Assembly (NCBI RefSeq): GCF_013409865.1
Contig: NZ_JACCBM010000001.1
Coordinates: 1,736,001-1,800,000, forward strand
DNA length: 64,000 nucleotides
Direction: 5' to 3'
Source: Herbiconiux flava
GTDB taxonomy: Bacteria; Actinomycetota; Actinomycetes; Actinomycetales; Microbacteriaceae
In this document: positions 16,973 through 28,169 of the stretch, one piece after another
Layout: each line of letters begins with the position of its first letter
Position numbering within the stretch: the first letter of the stretch is position 1
Notes under the pieces: generated by a model
Database searches by the model: none
What the model saw: only the letters and a program-made list of their open reading frames with translations
What the model was told of the DNA's origin: nothing
Program-made: the position numbers and the translations under genes

Positions 16973-18250
16973 ATGATGACGACGACCACTCAGCTCGGCC
17001 CCGCCGACCTCGAGCGCCGCTCCGCGCTCCGGCGGATGAAGGTGCTCGCCACGAGCCTGCTCGTCGTCTCGGCCGTCGTCTTCGCCGTCGCCTTCGCGCT
17101 CGAGGATCGGTACCCGTGGCTCGGCTACGTGCGCGCCGCCGCCGAGGGCGCGATGGTCGGCGCGCTCGCGGACTGGTTCGCCGTGACGGCGCTGTTCCGG
17201 CATCCGCTCGGGCTGCGCATCCCGCACACGGCGATCATCCCGAACCGCAAGGACGAGATCGGCGTCAGCCTCGGCGAGTTCGTCGAGGAGAACTTCCTCT
17301 CCGACGAGGTGGTGCGCAGCAAACTGGCGACCTTCAGCGTGGCCGACCGGCTCGGCGCGTGGCTCGCAGACCCGAAGAACGCCGAGAGGGCGAGCGCCGA
17401 GGGTGCCGTGATGGCGCAGGGTCTGCTCCGCTTCCTCAGCGACCGCGACGTCGAGAGCCTGATCGAGCGCCTCGCCCGCGAGCACCTGTTCGAGAAGGAG
17501 TGGGCGCCGGCCCTCGGGCGGATGGGGTCCGAGCTCGTGGCGGCCGATCAGCAGCGGGCCGTCGTGGACGCGCTGGTCGAGGCGGCCGAGACCTGGCTCG
17601 CCGAGCATCCGGATGCCCTCGATGCCGTCGTCTCCACCCGCATCCCCCGCTGGGTGCCCGGTTTCGCGCGCGACTTCGCCGACGACCGCGCGCATCGCGA
17701 GCTCAACAAACTGCTGCAGGCGGTGAAGGAGGACCCCGAGCATCCGCTTCGCCTGGCCATCGACGGCTACCTCGACGACCTCACCGACCGGCTGCAGCAC
17801 GACCCCGCGATGTCGGCCCGGGTCGAGCAGATCAAGGCCGAGTTCCTCGAGAGCCCGCGCCTGCGCTCGTTCGCGGGCCAGCTCTGGGAGGCGGCCAAGA
17901 CGACCCTCGCCGAAGCACTGGCCGACCCCGCGAGCGAGCTGCGGTCGGCGGCGACGTCGGCGCTGGTCGACCTCGGGGCGCGTCTTTCGAGCGACCGGGT
18001 GCTCGCCACGAAGATCGACGCATGGATCGCCGACGCGGCGGGGTATGCGGTGCAGAAGTACCGCCACGACCTCGCGTCGGTGATCAGTGACACGGTGCAG
18101 CGGTGGGACGCGCGCGAGACGACGGAGAAGATCGAGCTGCAGGTGGGGCGTGACCTGCAGTTCATCCGCATCAACGGCACGGTGGTGGGTGCCCTCGCGG
18201 GCGTCGGCATCTACGCGATCGCGACGGGCGTGCACGCGCTGCTCGCCTGA
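16973..18250 (+). CDS. DUF445 family membrane protein (YjiN-like)
   Basis: 425 aa. An N-terminal membrane helix (VLATSLLVVSAVVFAVAFAL) and the family landmark GALADWFAVTALFRHPLGLRIPHTAIIPNRK are followed by a long amphipathic helical middle and the C-terminal signature GRDLQFIRINGTVVGALAG ending in a second membrane helix. AAGGGAGGC precedes ATG. Function of the family is unknown. A second, decayed copy of its 3' end occurs at 32972-33118. Confidence 0.92.
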   Translation: MMTTTTQLGPADLERRSALRRMKVLATSLLVVSAVVFAVAFALEDRYPWLGYVRAAAEGAMVGALADWFAVTALFRHPLGLRIPHTAIIPNRKDEIGVSLGEFVEENFLSDEVVRSKLATFSVADRLGAWLADPKNAERASAEGAVMAQGLLRFLSDRDVESLIERLAREHLFEKEWAPALGRMGSELVAADQQRAVVDALVEAAETWLAEHPDALDAVVSTRIPRWVPGFARDFADDRAHRELNKLLQAVKEDPEHPLRLAIDGYLDDLTDRLQHDPAMSARVEQIKAEFLESPRLRSFAGQLWEAAKTTLAEALADPASELRSAATSALVDLGARLSSDRVLATKIDAWIADAAGYAVQKYRHDLASVISDTVQRWDARETTEKIELQVGRDLQFIRINGTVVGALAGVGIYAIATGVHALLA

Positions 18251-18282
18251 CCATGACCCTGGGGCTGGAGGGCTCGCGCGGC

Positions 18283-18288
18283 TAGGCT
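18283..18288 (+). promoter_or_regulatory. -10 hexamer TAGGCT, leaderless promoter for VOC gene
   Basis: TAGGCT ends 6 bases before ATG 18295 with no ribosome-binding site between. Confidence 0.5.
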
Positions 18289-18294
18289 CGCCGC

Positions 18295-18684
18295 ATGGCA
18301 GCCCGCATCTCGCACACGACGATCGACAGCCGCGACGCCCTGGCGCAGTCGGTGTTCTGGAGCGCTGTGCTCGGCTTCGCGGAGGACCCCGACGACCCGA
18401 ACGTGCCGGGCGACGACGAGTGCATGATCTTCTCAAGCGACGGCGCTCAGCGCCTGCTCTTCATCGAGGTGCCCGAGGCGAAGGAGCTGAAGAACCGGCT
18501 GCACCTCGATCTCGAGCCCGAGGCGGGGAGCACCCGCGACGAGGAGCTGGAGCGGCTCCTGCAGCTCGGTGCCCGGCAGGTCGACGACCGCCGCCGGCCC
18601 GACGGCTCGGGCTGGGTCGTGCTGGCCGACCCCGAGGGCAACGAGTTCTGCATCCTGCGCAGCCGGGCCGAGCGGGCCGCTTAG
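18295..18684 (+). CDS. VOC/glyoxalase-like family protein
   Basis: 129 aa, two beta-alpha-beta-beta-beta modules: ISHTTIDSRDALAQSVFWSAVLGF at the start and KNRLHLDLEPEAGSTRDEELERLLQLGA then WVVLADPEGNEFCIL at the end, typical of Glyoxalase_6-like proteins. Metal ligand candidates are the N-terminal His, HLDLEP and the terminal Glu/Asn. Substrate unknown. Confidence 0.88.
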   Translation: MAARISHTTIDSRDALAQSVFWSAVLGFAEDPDDPNVPGDDECMIFSSDGAQRLLFIEVPEAKELKNRLHLDLEPEAGSTRDEELERLLQLGARQVDDRRRPDGSGWVVLADPEGNEFCILRSRAERAA

Positions 18685-18718
18685 CCCTCCGCTCCCGCCG
18701 CGAGGCGGCCGCTGCGAC

Positions 18719-18737
18719 CACCCGCGCCGCGCGGGTG
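18719..18737. terminator. hairpin between convergent VOC and GH2 genes
   Basis: CACCCGCG (18719-18726) pairs perfectly with CGCGGGTG (18730-18737) around a three-base loop. It is followed by a short direct repeat of GGGTGACGAACGC. No T tract. Confidence 0.5.
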
Positions 18738-18767
18738 ACGAACGCGCCGGGTGACGAACGCACCGGG

Positions 18768-20656
<1,889 letters not shown>

Positions 20657-20660
<4 letters not shown>

Positions 20661-21661
20661 TGCGCAGGTCCTTTCGTGCTGCCGCGGTGGGCGATCGTGA
20701 ACCCGACGGTGTGCATTCCCGGTTCGGGGGGTTGGGCGAGCAGCAGGTCTATCGCCGTCGCGACGAGCTCGCCGGTGTTCGGCGAGACGGAGCTCAGCGT
20801 CGGCGTGCTGTACTGGCCCTCCTCGATGTCGTCGAAGCCGATGACGGCGATGTCGTCGGGCACCCTGACGTTCGCGGTCGAGAGCGCGTGCATCGCTCCG
20901 AGGGCGAGGAGGTCGTTGAAGGCGAAGATGCCGTCGGGCTCGAGCCCGGTGCCGAGGATGGTGCGGGCCGCCCGGGCTCCGTCGGCGCGGTGGAACCCGT
21001 CGACGGTCAGGATCAACGACTCGTCGACCGGGATGCCTGCCTCTTCCAGTGCGGCGCGGTACCCGGCGAGCCGCAGCAGTGCCGTCTCGTTCGGCCCGTG
21101 GTCCTGCGCCCCGATCGCGGCGATGCGCCGGCAGCCGATCGACAGCAGGTGCTGCGTCGCCGCCTTGGCCGCGGCCGTGTTGTCGACGGTGACGTGAGGG
21201 AAGGTGCTGGTGCCGATGTGCTCGCCGAGGAGCACGAGCGGCGTGCTGTCGCGGCGCCCCTCGAGGTCGCTGGCGCTCAGCGCGAGCGGACTGAGGATGA
21301 TGCCGTCGACGGCGGTGGCCCCGATGCCCTCGCTGATCTTGCGCTCGACGTCGGCGAGGCCGTCGGTCTGATTCACCAGCACGGTGATCAGGCGGCCCTG
21401 GGCCTCGCGCACGAGGGAGGCGGCGAGCTCGGCGAAGTACGGCTGGCTGAGCTCGGGCACCGCGAGGGCGATCATGCCGCTCCGCCCGCTGCGCAGCTGG
21501 CGGGCGGCGGCGTTCGGCCGGTAGCCGACCTCGACCAGCGCCACCTGCACGCGCTCGCGCAGCTCGGCGGTCACCCAGCCGGTTCCGTTCACCACGTTCG
21601 AGACCGTCTTGGCCGAGACGCCGACGCGGTCGGCGACGTCTTTCAGTGTGGGCCGCGCCAT
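20657..21661 (-). CDS. LacI family transcriptional regulator
   Basis: 334 aa. The N-terminal LacI HTH has TLKDVADRVGVSAKTVSNVVNG and the hinge region RPNAAARQLRSGRSG. The periplasmic-binding-like effector domain ends with SVSPNTGELVATAIDLLL. It is divergent from the sugar transporter operon and co-transcribed with the GH2 gene. A perfect palindrome at 21760-21777 fits as its operator. Likely ligand: a sugar released from the transported glycoside (inference). Confidence 0.94.
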
Positions 21662-21759
21662 TGCCGACCTCCCTTCCGTATCGCTGGCACCGGGTGGATC
21701 ACCTTCACGGTAATGCCTTGTTCAACGATTACCAGTCATGTATAACGGTATTTGTCCTC

Positions 21760-21777
21760 TCGTTCAACGTTGAACGA
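21760..21777. promoter_or_regulatory. 18-bp perfect palindrome, probable LacI operator
   Basis: TCGTTCAAC followed by its exact inverse GTTGAACGA, with a central CG step as expected for LacI-family operators. It lies 20 bases before the solute-binding-protein ATG. A second, degenerate copy of the half-site (TTGTTCAACGATTACCA) begins near 21718, suggesting a second weaker site. Confidence 0.8.
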
Positions 21778-21796
21778 CACACGAAGGAGAAAGTCG

Positions 21797-23140
21797 ATGA
21801 AGACACAGCACCGGCGCCGTTCACCTGAACGGCGTGCCCGTCACACCCTCCGCCCGCTCACCCTGGTGGCCGCCCTGGCCGTCACCGGCCTCGCGCTCGC
21901 CGGCTGCACCGGCCAGGGCTCGGGCGGCGGCAGCGACGACCAGCCCGACGCCTCGGGCAAGGTGACCCTCGACTTCTGGAACGGGTTCACCGGCCCCGAC
22001 GGCCCCGCGCTCGAGAAGGTGATCGAGGACTTCAACGCGTCGCAGGACGACGTCGAGGTGAAGGCGAACATCATGCCGTGGGACACCCTGTACCAGAAGG
22101 TGCTCACCTCGGTCGCCGGCAACGACGGCCCCGACATCATCGCGATGTCGGCGTCGCGCATGCCCCAGTTCGCGAGTCAGGGCCTGTTCGAGCCGCTCGA
22201 CGACTACTACACCGACGCCGACAACGACACCGAGGCCCTCGCCACGGCCGCGGTCGACGCCTCGGTGTTCGACGGCGTCAACTACGGGGTGCCGGTGAAC
22301 TTCACCCCCATGATGATGTACTACAACAAAGACCTCTTCTCGGCCGCCGGCCTCGACCCCGAGGCGCCTCCCACCACCTGGGACGAGCTCGCGGGCATGG
22401 TTCCCAAGCTCACCGTCGACGAGAACGGCGACGGCCAGCCCGAGCAGTTCGCCCTGGCCCTCGCCGACCACGAGACGGTCCCCGTCTTCGCCTCGCTGCT
22501 GTGGGGAACGGGCGGCAGCATCGCCAACGACGACGGCACGAAGTCGACCCTCGGCGACCCCGAGTCGATCGAGGCCCTCGACTTCTGGGTGTCGCTCATC
22601 CGCGACCAGAAGGCCACCCAGATCGGCATGTCGGGTGCGGATGCGGACAAGCTGTTCCAGACGCAGAAGGCCGCCATCGAGGTCGTCGGCCCGTGGATGA
22701 CGACCGGCTTCGACGAGGCCGGGCTCAACTACGGTCTCGCCAAGCCCCCGGCGGGCCCGAGCGACGAGGCGGTGCTCGCCGACGTCGTGTCGATGGGGCT
22801 GCCCGCCGGCACGAGCGACGCGCAGAAGGAGGCGGCGTACGAGTTCTTCGCCTACTGGAACTCGGCCGAAGGTCAGACCACCTGGGCCGACGGATCCGGC
22901 TTCCCGCCGAACCGCGCCGACGTGGCGGACAAGGTGACCGCGAGCCCCTACCCGGCGATCTTCGGTGCCGCCGAGGTGACGGACGTCTCGAAGACCCTCC
23001 TCCCCGGTGTCGCCAGCGGCGGCCCGATCATGGAGACCATCTTCAATCCCTCCGTGCAGAAGGCGCTGAACGGGGAGGGCTCGGTGAAGGACATCTTCAC
23101 CGACGCGTCCGCCCAGGTCCAGGCCGAGCTCGACAAGTGA
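21797..23140 (+). CDS. sugar ABC transporter substrate-binding lipoprotein
   Basis: 447 aa, family 1 extracellular solute-binding protein. The twin-charged N-terminus RRRSPERRARHTLRP, a hydrophobic core and the lipobox LALAGC give a lipid-anchored protein. The mature domain has VTLDFWNGFTGPDGPALEKVIEDFN and GVPVNFTPMMMYYNKDLFSAAGLD, typical of oligosaccharide binders. ATG 21797 has GAAGGAGAAAG upstream; the frame is open upstream but without a ribosome site. First gene of the operon controlled by the palindrome just upstream. Confidence 0.93.
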   Translation: MKTQHRRRSPERRARHTLRPLTLVAALAVTGLALAGCTGQGSGGGSDDQPDASGKVTLDFWNGFTGPDGPALEKVIEDFNASQDDVEVKANIMPWDTLYQKVLTSVAGNDGPDIIAMSASRMPQFASQGLFEPLDDYYTDADNDTEALATAAVDASVFDGVNYGVPVNFTPMMMYYNKDLFSAAGLDPEAPPTTWDELAGMVPKLTVDENGDGQPEQFALALADHETVPVFASLLWGTGGSIANDDGTKSTLGDPESIEALDFWVSLIRDQKATQIGMSGADADKLFQTQKAAIEVVGPWMTTGFDEAGLNYGLAKPPAGPSDEAVLADVVSMGLPAGTSDAQKEAAYEFFAYWNSAEGQTTWADGSGFPPNRADVADKVTASPYPAIFGAAEVTDVSKTLLPGVASGGPIMETIFNPSVQKALNGEGSVKDIFTDASAQVQAELDK

Positions 23141-23192
23141 TCCACCCGGAGGGCGGGAGCGTGTCGCACCCGCCCTCCGTGAAAGGCACCCC

Positions 23193-24134
23193 ATGACGAC
23201 CACCGCAGAGCGCCCCGCCGCTCAGCTCCCGCCGCCCCCGCGCCGGCGACCGGCCCTCCGCGTGAGCGCCCGCCGCTCGCTCACCGCCTGGCTCTTCCTG
23301 ACGCCGACCCTGCTCATCCTGGTCGCGTTCACGGTCTACCCGATGGTGCAGGCGCTGTACCTCTCCTTCACCGACTACAACCTGATCCGGGCGGCCGAGT
23401 GGGTCGGCCTCGACAACTACACCGAGCTGCTCTCCGACGGCTCGTTCTGGAACGCCTTCGGCAACACGGTGCTCTACGCCCTCGTGGTCACCCCGGTGAC
23501 CGTCGTGCTGGCGCTCGCCTTCGCACTGATGCTCAACCAGGCGTTCCGCGGCCGGGCGTTCGCCCGCACGGCGATCTTCCTGCCGTTCATCGTGTCGCTC
23601 GGCATCATCGCGATCGCCTGGGCCTTCCTGCTCGACCCGAACATCGGCTTGATCTCGCACTGGCTGAGCCTCGTCGGAATCGTGCCCGAGCAGGGCTGGC
23701 TGAGCGACCCGCGCTACGCGATGGCCGCGGTGATGATCGTGGGCGTGTGGAAAAACGTCGGCTTCTACATGGTGATCTACCTGGCGGGGCTGCAGTCGAT
23801 CCCGGTCGACATGTACGAGGCCGCTCGACTCGACGGCGCCGGCGTGTTGCAGCGTTTCCGCAACGTGACGCTGCCCCTGCTCTCGAACCAGACGCTGCTC
23901 GTCTCCGTCCTGGCCCTGATCGCGACGCTGCAGGCGTTCGACCAGATCTACGTGATGACACGCGGCGGGCCGTTCTTCCGCACCGAGACGCTCGTGATGC
24001 TCGTCTACCGGGAGGGCTTCCAGGAGCTCCGCTTCGGCTACGCCTCGGCGATCTCCTTCGTGCTCGTGATCTTCGTGTTCATCCTCTCGATGGTGCAGTT
24101 CGGCTATCTCCGACGGAAGCAGGTGACCTACTGA
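23193..24134 (+). CDS. sugar ABC transporter permease (MalF type)
   Basis: 313 aa, six membrane segments after a cytoplasmic Pro/Arg-rich N-terminus. The first helix is followed by YPMVQALYLSFTDYNL, typical of MalF/UgpA-type permeases, and the EAA loop is present as DMYEAARLDGAGVLQRFRNVTLPLL. It follows the binding protein by 52 bases with AAAGGC upstream of ATG, and its stop overlaps the next ATG (TGATG). Confidence 0.94.
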   Translation: MTTTAERPAAQLPPPPRRRPALRVSARRSLTAWLFLTPTLLILVAFTVYPMVQALYLSFTDYNLIRAAEWVGLDNYTELLSDGSFWNAFGNTVLYALVVTPVTVVLALAFALMLNQAFRGRAFARTAIFLPFIVSLGIIAIAWAFLLDPNIGLISHWLSLVGIVPEQGWLSDPRYAMAAVMIVGVWKNVGFYMVIYLAGLQSIPVDMYEAARLDGAGVLQRFRNVTLPLLSNQTLLVSVLALIATLQAFDQIYVMTRGGPFFRTETLVMLVYREGFQELRFGYASAISFVLVIFVFILSMVQFGYLRRKQVTY

Positions 24135-25048
24135 TGGCCGCGATGACGACCACGAAGCCCGTCAGACCCGGGAAGCCGGCCGTGGGCGGGGCGGCGACCA
24201 CCGCATCCGCTCGTCGCCGTCGCCCGGTGAACACCCACCGGGCCGCCACCTGGCTGCTCGCGATCACCTCGGTCGCCATCGGCCTGCTGATGCTGCTGCC
24301 GATCATCTGGATGGTGTTCACCGCCTTCAAGCCCGAGAGCGACATCGTCAGCGCGCCACCCACCCTGTGGCCGCGGGAGCTCACCCTCGAGCACTTCGTG
24401 GAGGTGTGGGACCGCATCCCGTTCGCCCGGCTCTACGTGAACACGATCGTCTTCGCCGGCAGCGTCACGATCATCTCGCTGCTGTTCGACTCGATGGCGG
24501 CCTACGCCCTCGCTCGTCTGCCGTTCAAGGGGCGGGCCGTGGTGATGGTGCTGATCCTGCTGCTGCTCATGCTGCCGTTCCAGGTCACGCTCATCCCGCT
24601 CTACGACATGCTGAACGGGATGGGGCTGACGAACACCCTCCCCGGCCTGATCATCCCGAGGATGACGAACGCCTTCGGCATCTTCTTCCTCACCCAGTTC
24701 TTCCTCTCGCTGCCGAAGGACTTGGAGGAGGCGGCGCGGGTCGACGGAGCATCCGAGTGGCGCATCTACTGGGGCATCATCCTGCCGCTGTCGCGTCCGG
24801 CCCTGCTGACGCTCGGGCTGTTCCACTTCCAGTACAACTGGAACGACCTGCTCTGGCCGCTCGTCATGTCGTCGTCGGTGGAGACCTCGACCCTGCCGGC
24901 CGGGCTCGCGCTGTTCATGGGGCAGCACGTCGTGGAGTACGGCCTGCTGATGGCCGGGTCGCTCCTGGCGATGCTGCCGGTCATCCTGTTCTTCCTCCTC
25001 ATCCAGCGCAGCTTCGTGGCGGGCATCGCCACCACGGGCCTCAAATGA
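24134..25048 (+). CDS. sugar ABC transporter permease (MalG type)
   Basis: 304 aa, six membrane segments. IIWMVFTAFKPESDI follows helix one and the EAA loop is DLEEAARVDGASEWRIYWGIILPLS, with the MalG-type C-terminus FFLLIQRSFVAGIATTGLK. Overlaps the MalF-type gene by one base. No ATPase gene is present in the operon, so a shared MsiK-like ATPase encoded elsewhere is expected, as is common in actinobacteria. Confidence 0.94.
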   Translation: MAAMTTTKPVRPGKPAVGGAATTASARRRRPVNTHRAATWLLAITSVAIGLLMLLPIIWMVFTAFKPESDIVSAPPTLWPRELTLEHFVEVWDRIPFARLYVNTIVFAGSVTIISLLFDSMAAYALARLPFKGRAVVMVLILLLLMLPFQVTLIPLYDMLNGMGLTNTLPGLIIPRMTNAFGIFFLTQFFLSLPKDLEEAARVDGASEWRIYWGIILPLSRPALLTLGLFHFQYNWNDLLWPLVMSSSVETSTLPAGLALFMGQHVVEYGLLMAGSLLAMLPVILFFLLIQRSFVAGIATTGLK

Positions 25049-25062
25049 CGAAAGGATGCCGC

Positions 25063-26310
25063 GTGAGCGACACCCCCTGGTACCGCGAAGACCGCCTGCA
25101 CTACGGCGTCGGCATCGAGGACACCTTCATCCCGCAGGAGGCCGTCGGCCACCGCAAGCTCGACGAGTACGAGCTCACCCAGCACTACGCCCGCTGGCGC
25201 GACGACCTCGACCTGGTCGCCGAGAGCGGGGCGGAGTTCGTGCGGTGGGGCATCCCGTGGTACCTCGTCGAACCGCGGCCGGGGGAGTTCGACTGGTCGT
25301 GGCTCGACCAGGTCGCCGAGCGGATGCGCGAACTGGGCCTGCGCTGCATCGTCGACCTGATGCACTACGGAACACCGCTGTGGCTCGACAACTCGTTCAT
25401 CAACGCCGGCTATCCCGAGCGGGTCGCCTCGTACGGCCGAGCGGTCGCCGAGCGCTACCGCGACGTCTTAACCGACTTCACGCCGCTGAACGAACCGGTC
25501 GTCAATGCGGAGTGGTGCGGCGAGAACGCCAAGTGGCCGCCGTACCTCTCGGGTCACGACGGCTTCATCAAGGTCACGATGCAGCTGGCTCGCGGCATGG
25601 TGCTCACCCAGCGGGAGATCGCCGCCGTGCATCCGGACGCCACCTTCGTGCACGTCGACGCCGGCTTCCTGTACCGGGGAGACGGGGAGTCGCCGCTGCT
25701 CTCCCGAGAGCTGCTCGAGGAGCGCCGCTTCATCGCCCTCGACCTGATCACGGGCCGCTTCGACGCCGACTCCCCACTGCACCCGTGGCTGACCTCGCAC
25801 GGCGTCACGGAGGCGGAGCTGCAGTGGTTCCGCGACAACGCGGTCACGCCCGACGTGATCGGGGTGAACTACTACCCCCACTTCACTACGGGCGAGTTCG
25901 TCGACGGCCGCCTCACGCCGGTGCACAACGACGGGGGCGGGCTGCGCACCCTCATCTCGCTGTACTCCGATCGCTACGGCCTCCCCATCGCCGTCACCGA
26001 GACCTCCCTCGTGGGCACCCCCGCCGAGAAGATCGACTGGATGCGCGAGTCGGGTTCGGTGCTTTCAGCGATGCGGGCCGAGGGTCACCCCATCATCGGC
26101 TTCACCTGGTTCCCGTTCTTCTCGATGGTCGACTGGCTGTACCGCTTCGACCAGCTGAAGCCCGACGACTGGATGCTCGAGTTCGGCATCGTCGATCTCG
26201 TGCGGGGCGCCGACCTCGGGCTCGAGCGGGTGCGCAACGAGGCGTTCGACGTCTTCAGGCGGGCGGCGCTCGATGCGCGCGGGGCGGGTGACCGGTCAGC
26301 CGCGCGGTGA
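25063..26310 (+). CDS. family 1-like glycosidase (beta-glucosidase type)
   Basis: 415 aa TIM-barrel glycosidase. The acid/base Glu is in TPLNEPVVNAEW (N143-E144) and the nucleophile in AVTETSL (E313); the barrel strands RWGIPWYLVEPRPGEFDWSWLD and CIVDLMHYGTPLWL fit clan GH-A, family 1-like members. I start at GTG 25063, preceded by GAAAGGA, rather than the in-frame ATG 25045 that overlaps the permease stop. No signal peptide. It should cleave the imported sugar in the cytoplasm. Shorter than classic GH1 enzymes (about 450-480 aa). Confidence 0.85.
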   Translation: MSDTPWYREDRLHYGVGIEDTFIPQEAVGHRKLDEYELTQHYARWRDDLDLVAESGAEFVRWGIPWYLVEPRPGEFDWSWLDQVAERMRELGLRCIVDLMHYGTPLWLDNSFINAGYPERVASYGRAVAERYRDVLTDFTPLNEPVVNAEWCGENAKWPPYLSGHDGFIKVTMQLARGMVLTQREIAAVHPDATFVHVDAGFLYRGDGESPLLSRELLEERRFIALDLITGRFDADSPLHPWLTSHGVTEAELQWFRDNAVTPDVIGVNYYPHFTTGEFVDGRLTPVHNDGGGLRTLISLYSDRYGLPIAVTETSLVGTPAEKIDWMRESGSVLSAMRAEGHPIIGFTWFPFFSMVDWLYRFDQLKPDDWMLEFGIVDLVRGADLGLERVRNEAFDVFRRAALDARGAGDRSAAR

Positions 26311-26335
26311 CCTCGCGGCGCTTGCGCGCCTGACC
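26294..26335. terminator. long imperfect hairpin between convergent operons
   Basis: GGTCAGCCGCGC (26294-26305) pairs with 26324-26335 with one mismatch. The 5' arm overlaps the end of the GH1-like gene. It lies between two convergent operons and may terminate both. Confidence 0.4.
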
Positions 26336-26357
26336 GCTTCGGACGCGGGCCGGCTTC

Positions 26358-27143
26358 TCAGCGCGTCCGCTGCCACTCGGGCTTGTGGTCGTAGGTGTAG
26401 CGGTAGTAGTCGGTGAGCTGCAGGCGGGATGCGGCCGCTTCATCGACCACGATCGTCGCGTGTTCGTGCAGCTGGAGCGCACTGGCCGGCACGAAGGCGC
26501 TGAGGGGTCCTTCGACCGCCGCCGCGATGGCGTCGGCCTTCTGCTCGCCCTGAGCGACCAGGACGAGGGCTCGGGCGTCGAGGATGGTTCCGAGGCCCTG
26601 CGTCATGCAGTGCGTGGGAACCTCGTCGGGCGATGCGAAGAAGCGCGCGTTGTCTTCGCGGGTGCGGAGGGCGAGGGTCTTGATGCGGGTGCGCGAGGCG
26701 AACGACGACGTCGGTTCGTTGAAGCCGATGTGGCCGTTCGTCCCGATGCCGAGGATCTGGATGTCGATCCCACCGGCGTCGAGGATGTCGGCTTCGTACT
26801 GTTTCGCCGCGAGGTCGAGGTCGCTCGCACGCCCGTCGGGAACCTGGACGCGAGAGGGATCGAACCCGAGCGGCTCGACCACGTCGCGAGCGATGATGCG
26901 GGCGTAGGACTCCGGATGCTCCAAAGGGATGCCCACGTACTCGTCGAGGGCGAAACCTCGAGCGAGCGCGAACGATAGCTCTCCCGCCTCGACTCGTCGG
27001 GCGAGGTCGCGGTAGATGCCCTGCGGGCTCGATCCGGTGGCGAGGCCGATCACGGCGTCGGAACGGTTCGCGACGACCGCCGCGATCAGGCCGGCGGCTG
27101 CACGGCCGACGTCGGCCGCGGTGGGGAGGATGACGATTTCCAT
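26358..27143 (-). CDS. nagB: glucosamine-6-phosphate deaminase
   Basis: 261 aa. Matches NagB throughout: N-terminus MEIVILPTAADVGRAAAGLI, the substrate-binding loop LATGSSPQGIYRDL, FALDEYVGIPLEHPESY with the catalytic Asp, the active-site stretch ILGIGTNGHIGFNEPTSSF with catalytic His, and the C-terminal LTDYYRYTYDHKPEWQR. Converts glucosamine-6-phosphate to fructose-6-phosphate and ammonia. AGGAGATCG precedes ATG. It is the last gene of the amino-sugar operon, 43 bases after the kinase gene. No nagA is present in the window. Confidence 0.96.
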   Translation of the reverse strand: MEIVILPTAADVGRAAAGLIAAVVANRSDAVIGLATGSSPQGIYRDLARRVEAGELSFALARGFALDEYVGIPLEHPESYARIIARDVVEPLGFDPSRVQVPDGRASDLDLAAKQYEADILDAGGIDIQILGIGTNGHIGFNEPTSSFASRTRIKTLALRTREDNARFFASPDEVPTHCMTQGLGTILDARALVLVAQGEQKADAIAAAVEGPLSAFVPASALQLHEHATIVVDEAAASRLQLTDYYRYTYDHKPEWQRTR

Positions 27144-27186
27144 GACGATCTCCTGAGATGGTTCGAGGGGAGGTGAGGCCCGCTTG

Positions 27187-28113
27187 TCAGCGGATCCTGC
27201 TCAGGCGCACCATCGGTGCGAAGCGAGCGGTGTCGACGTGCAGGAGCCGGCTGACGCCATCGAGGGGCCCGCCGACGGGTGGCATGCGCGAACCGAGGGG
27301 AACGAGGGAGGCCAGCCGAGCGTCGAGACCGGGCTGCAGGAGGTCGTCTGCTCGGGACAGTCGCCCGATGAGTGTCCACTGGGGGTCGTCGCCCAGCCCG
27401 CCGCCGGATGCGGCCGCCGCGATCACGCCAGCGATGTGCTCGCCGGCCTCGCGCCAGATGCTGGCGGCCATCGCATCCCCCTCCCTGGCGGCGTCGGCGA
27501 CGTCTTTCGCGAAGGACGCCACGACCGCCACGGGGGAGGGCTCGGCGGCGAGGGTGCCGGGGAAGTCGGCGACGGCTCCGAACCGATCCTGCAACCGGTC
27601 CAGGAGTGCGGCCGAGCCGTTCGGGCGCCCGTCGGCGGCGCTGAGGGCGGCGACGAGGCCCTGCCGGCCGATCCACCAGCCAGAGCCCTCGTCGCCGATG
27701 AGGTATCCGACGCCGTCGACGCGGGCGGCTCCGGCTGGACCGAGACCGAGACCGACCATGCCGGTGCCCGCCGCGACGACGACGCCGTCCTGATCTCCGC
27801 GGGCTCCGAGGTAGGCCGTCACCGCGTCATCGGCGAGCACGATCGACGTGGTGCCCAGGGTGCGGTGCAGCCGATTCAGCACCCCATCGACGGCCGGAAG
27901 CCGGCCGTGGAGTCCGGTGCTCCCCACAGCTACGGCGTCGACACGGTCCAGACCGAGCTTCTCGGCGCACTCCGCCACGATCCGGGCGATGCTGTCGAGA
28001 AGGTTCGAGCCGTAGGCGAAGCCGTCGACCTCGAGTTCCGGGTCAGGACTGCCGTCGTGCACGGCTCGGATCCGGGCCTGGGTCTGCCCGATGTCGATTG
28101 CGAGGTCGACCAC
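27187..28113 (-). CDS. BadF/BadG-type kinase, probable N-acetylglucosamine/N-acetylmannosamine kinase
   Basis: 308 aa ASKHA-fold ATPase of the BadF/BadG/BcrA group, which includes GlcNAc kinases. The phosphate-1 motif is LAIDIGQTQARI, the phosphate-2/adenosine region VVVAAGTGMVGLG, and DEGSGWWIGRQGLVAAL is the family signature. The start GTG 28113 has AGAGGA upstream. Its place between nanE and nagB suggests phosphorylation of ManNAc or GlcNAc after uptake (inference). The frame stays open upstream but has no ribosome site there. Confidence 0.82.
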   Translation of the reverse strand: MVDLAIDIGQTQARIRAVHDGSPDPELEVDGFAYGSNLLDSIARIVAECAEKLGLDRVDAVAVGSTGLHGRLPAVDGVLNRLHRTLGTTSIVLADDAVTAYLGARGDQDGVVVAAGTGMVGLGLGPAGAARVDGVGYLIGDEGSGWWIGRQGLVAALSAADGRPNGSAALLDRLQDRFGAVADFPGTLAAEPSPVAVVASFAKDVADAAREGDAMAASIWREAGEHIAGVIAAAASGGGLGDDPQWTLIGRLSRADDLLQPGLDARLASLVPLGSRMPPVGGPLDGVSRLLHVDTARFAPMVRLSRIR

Positions 28114-28169
28114 TGGTTCCTCTCTGGGGGTGGCGGGGCGCCGTCGGCCCGTGTCGGTAGGGGGCGTGA

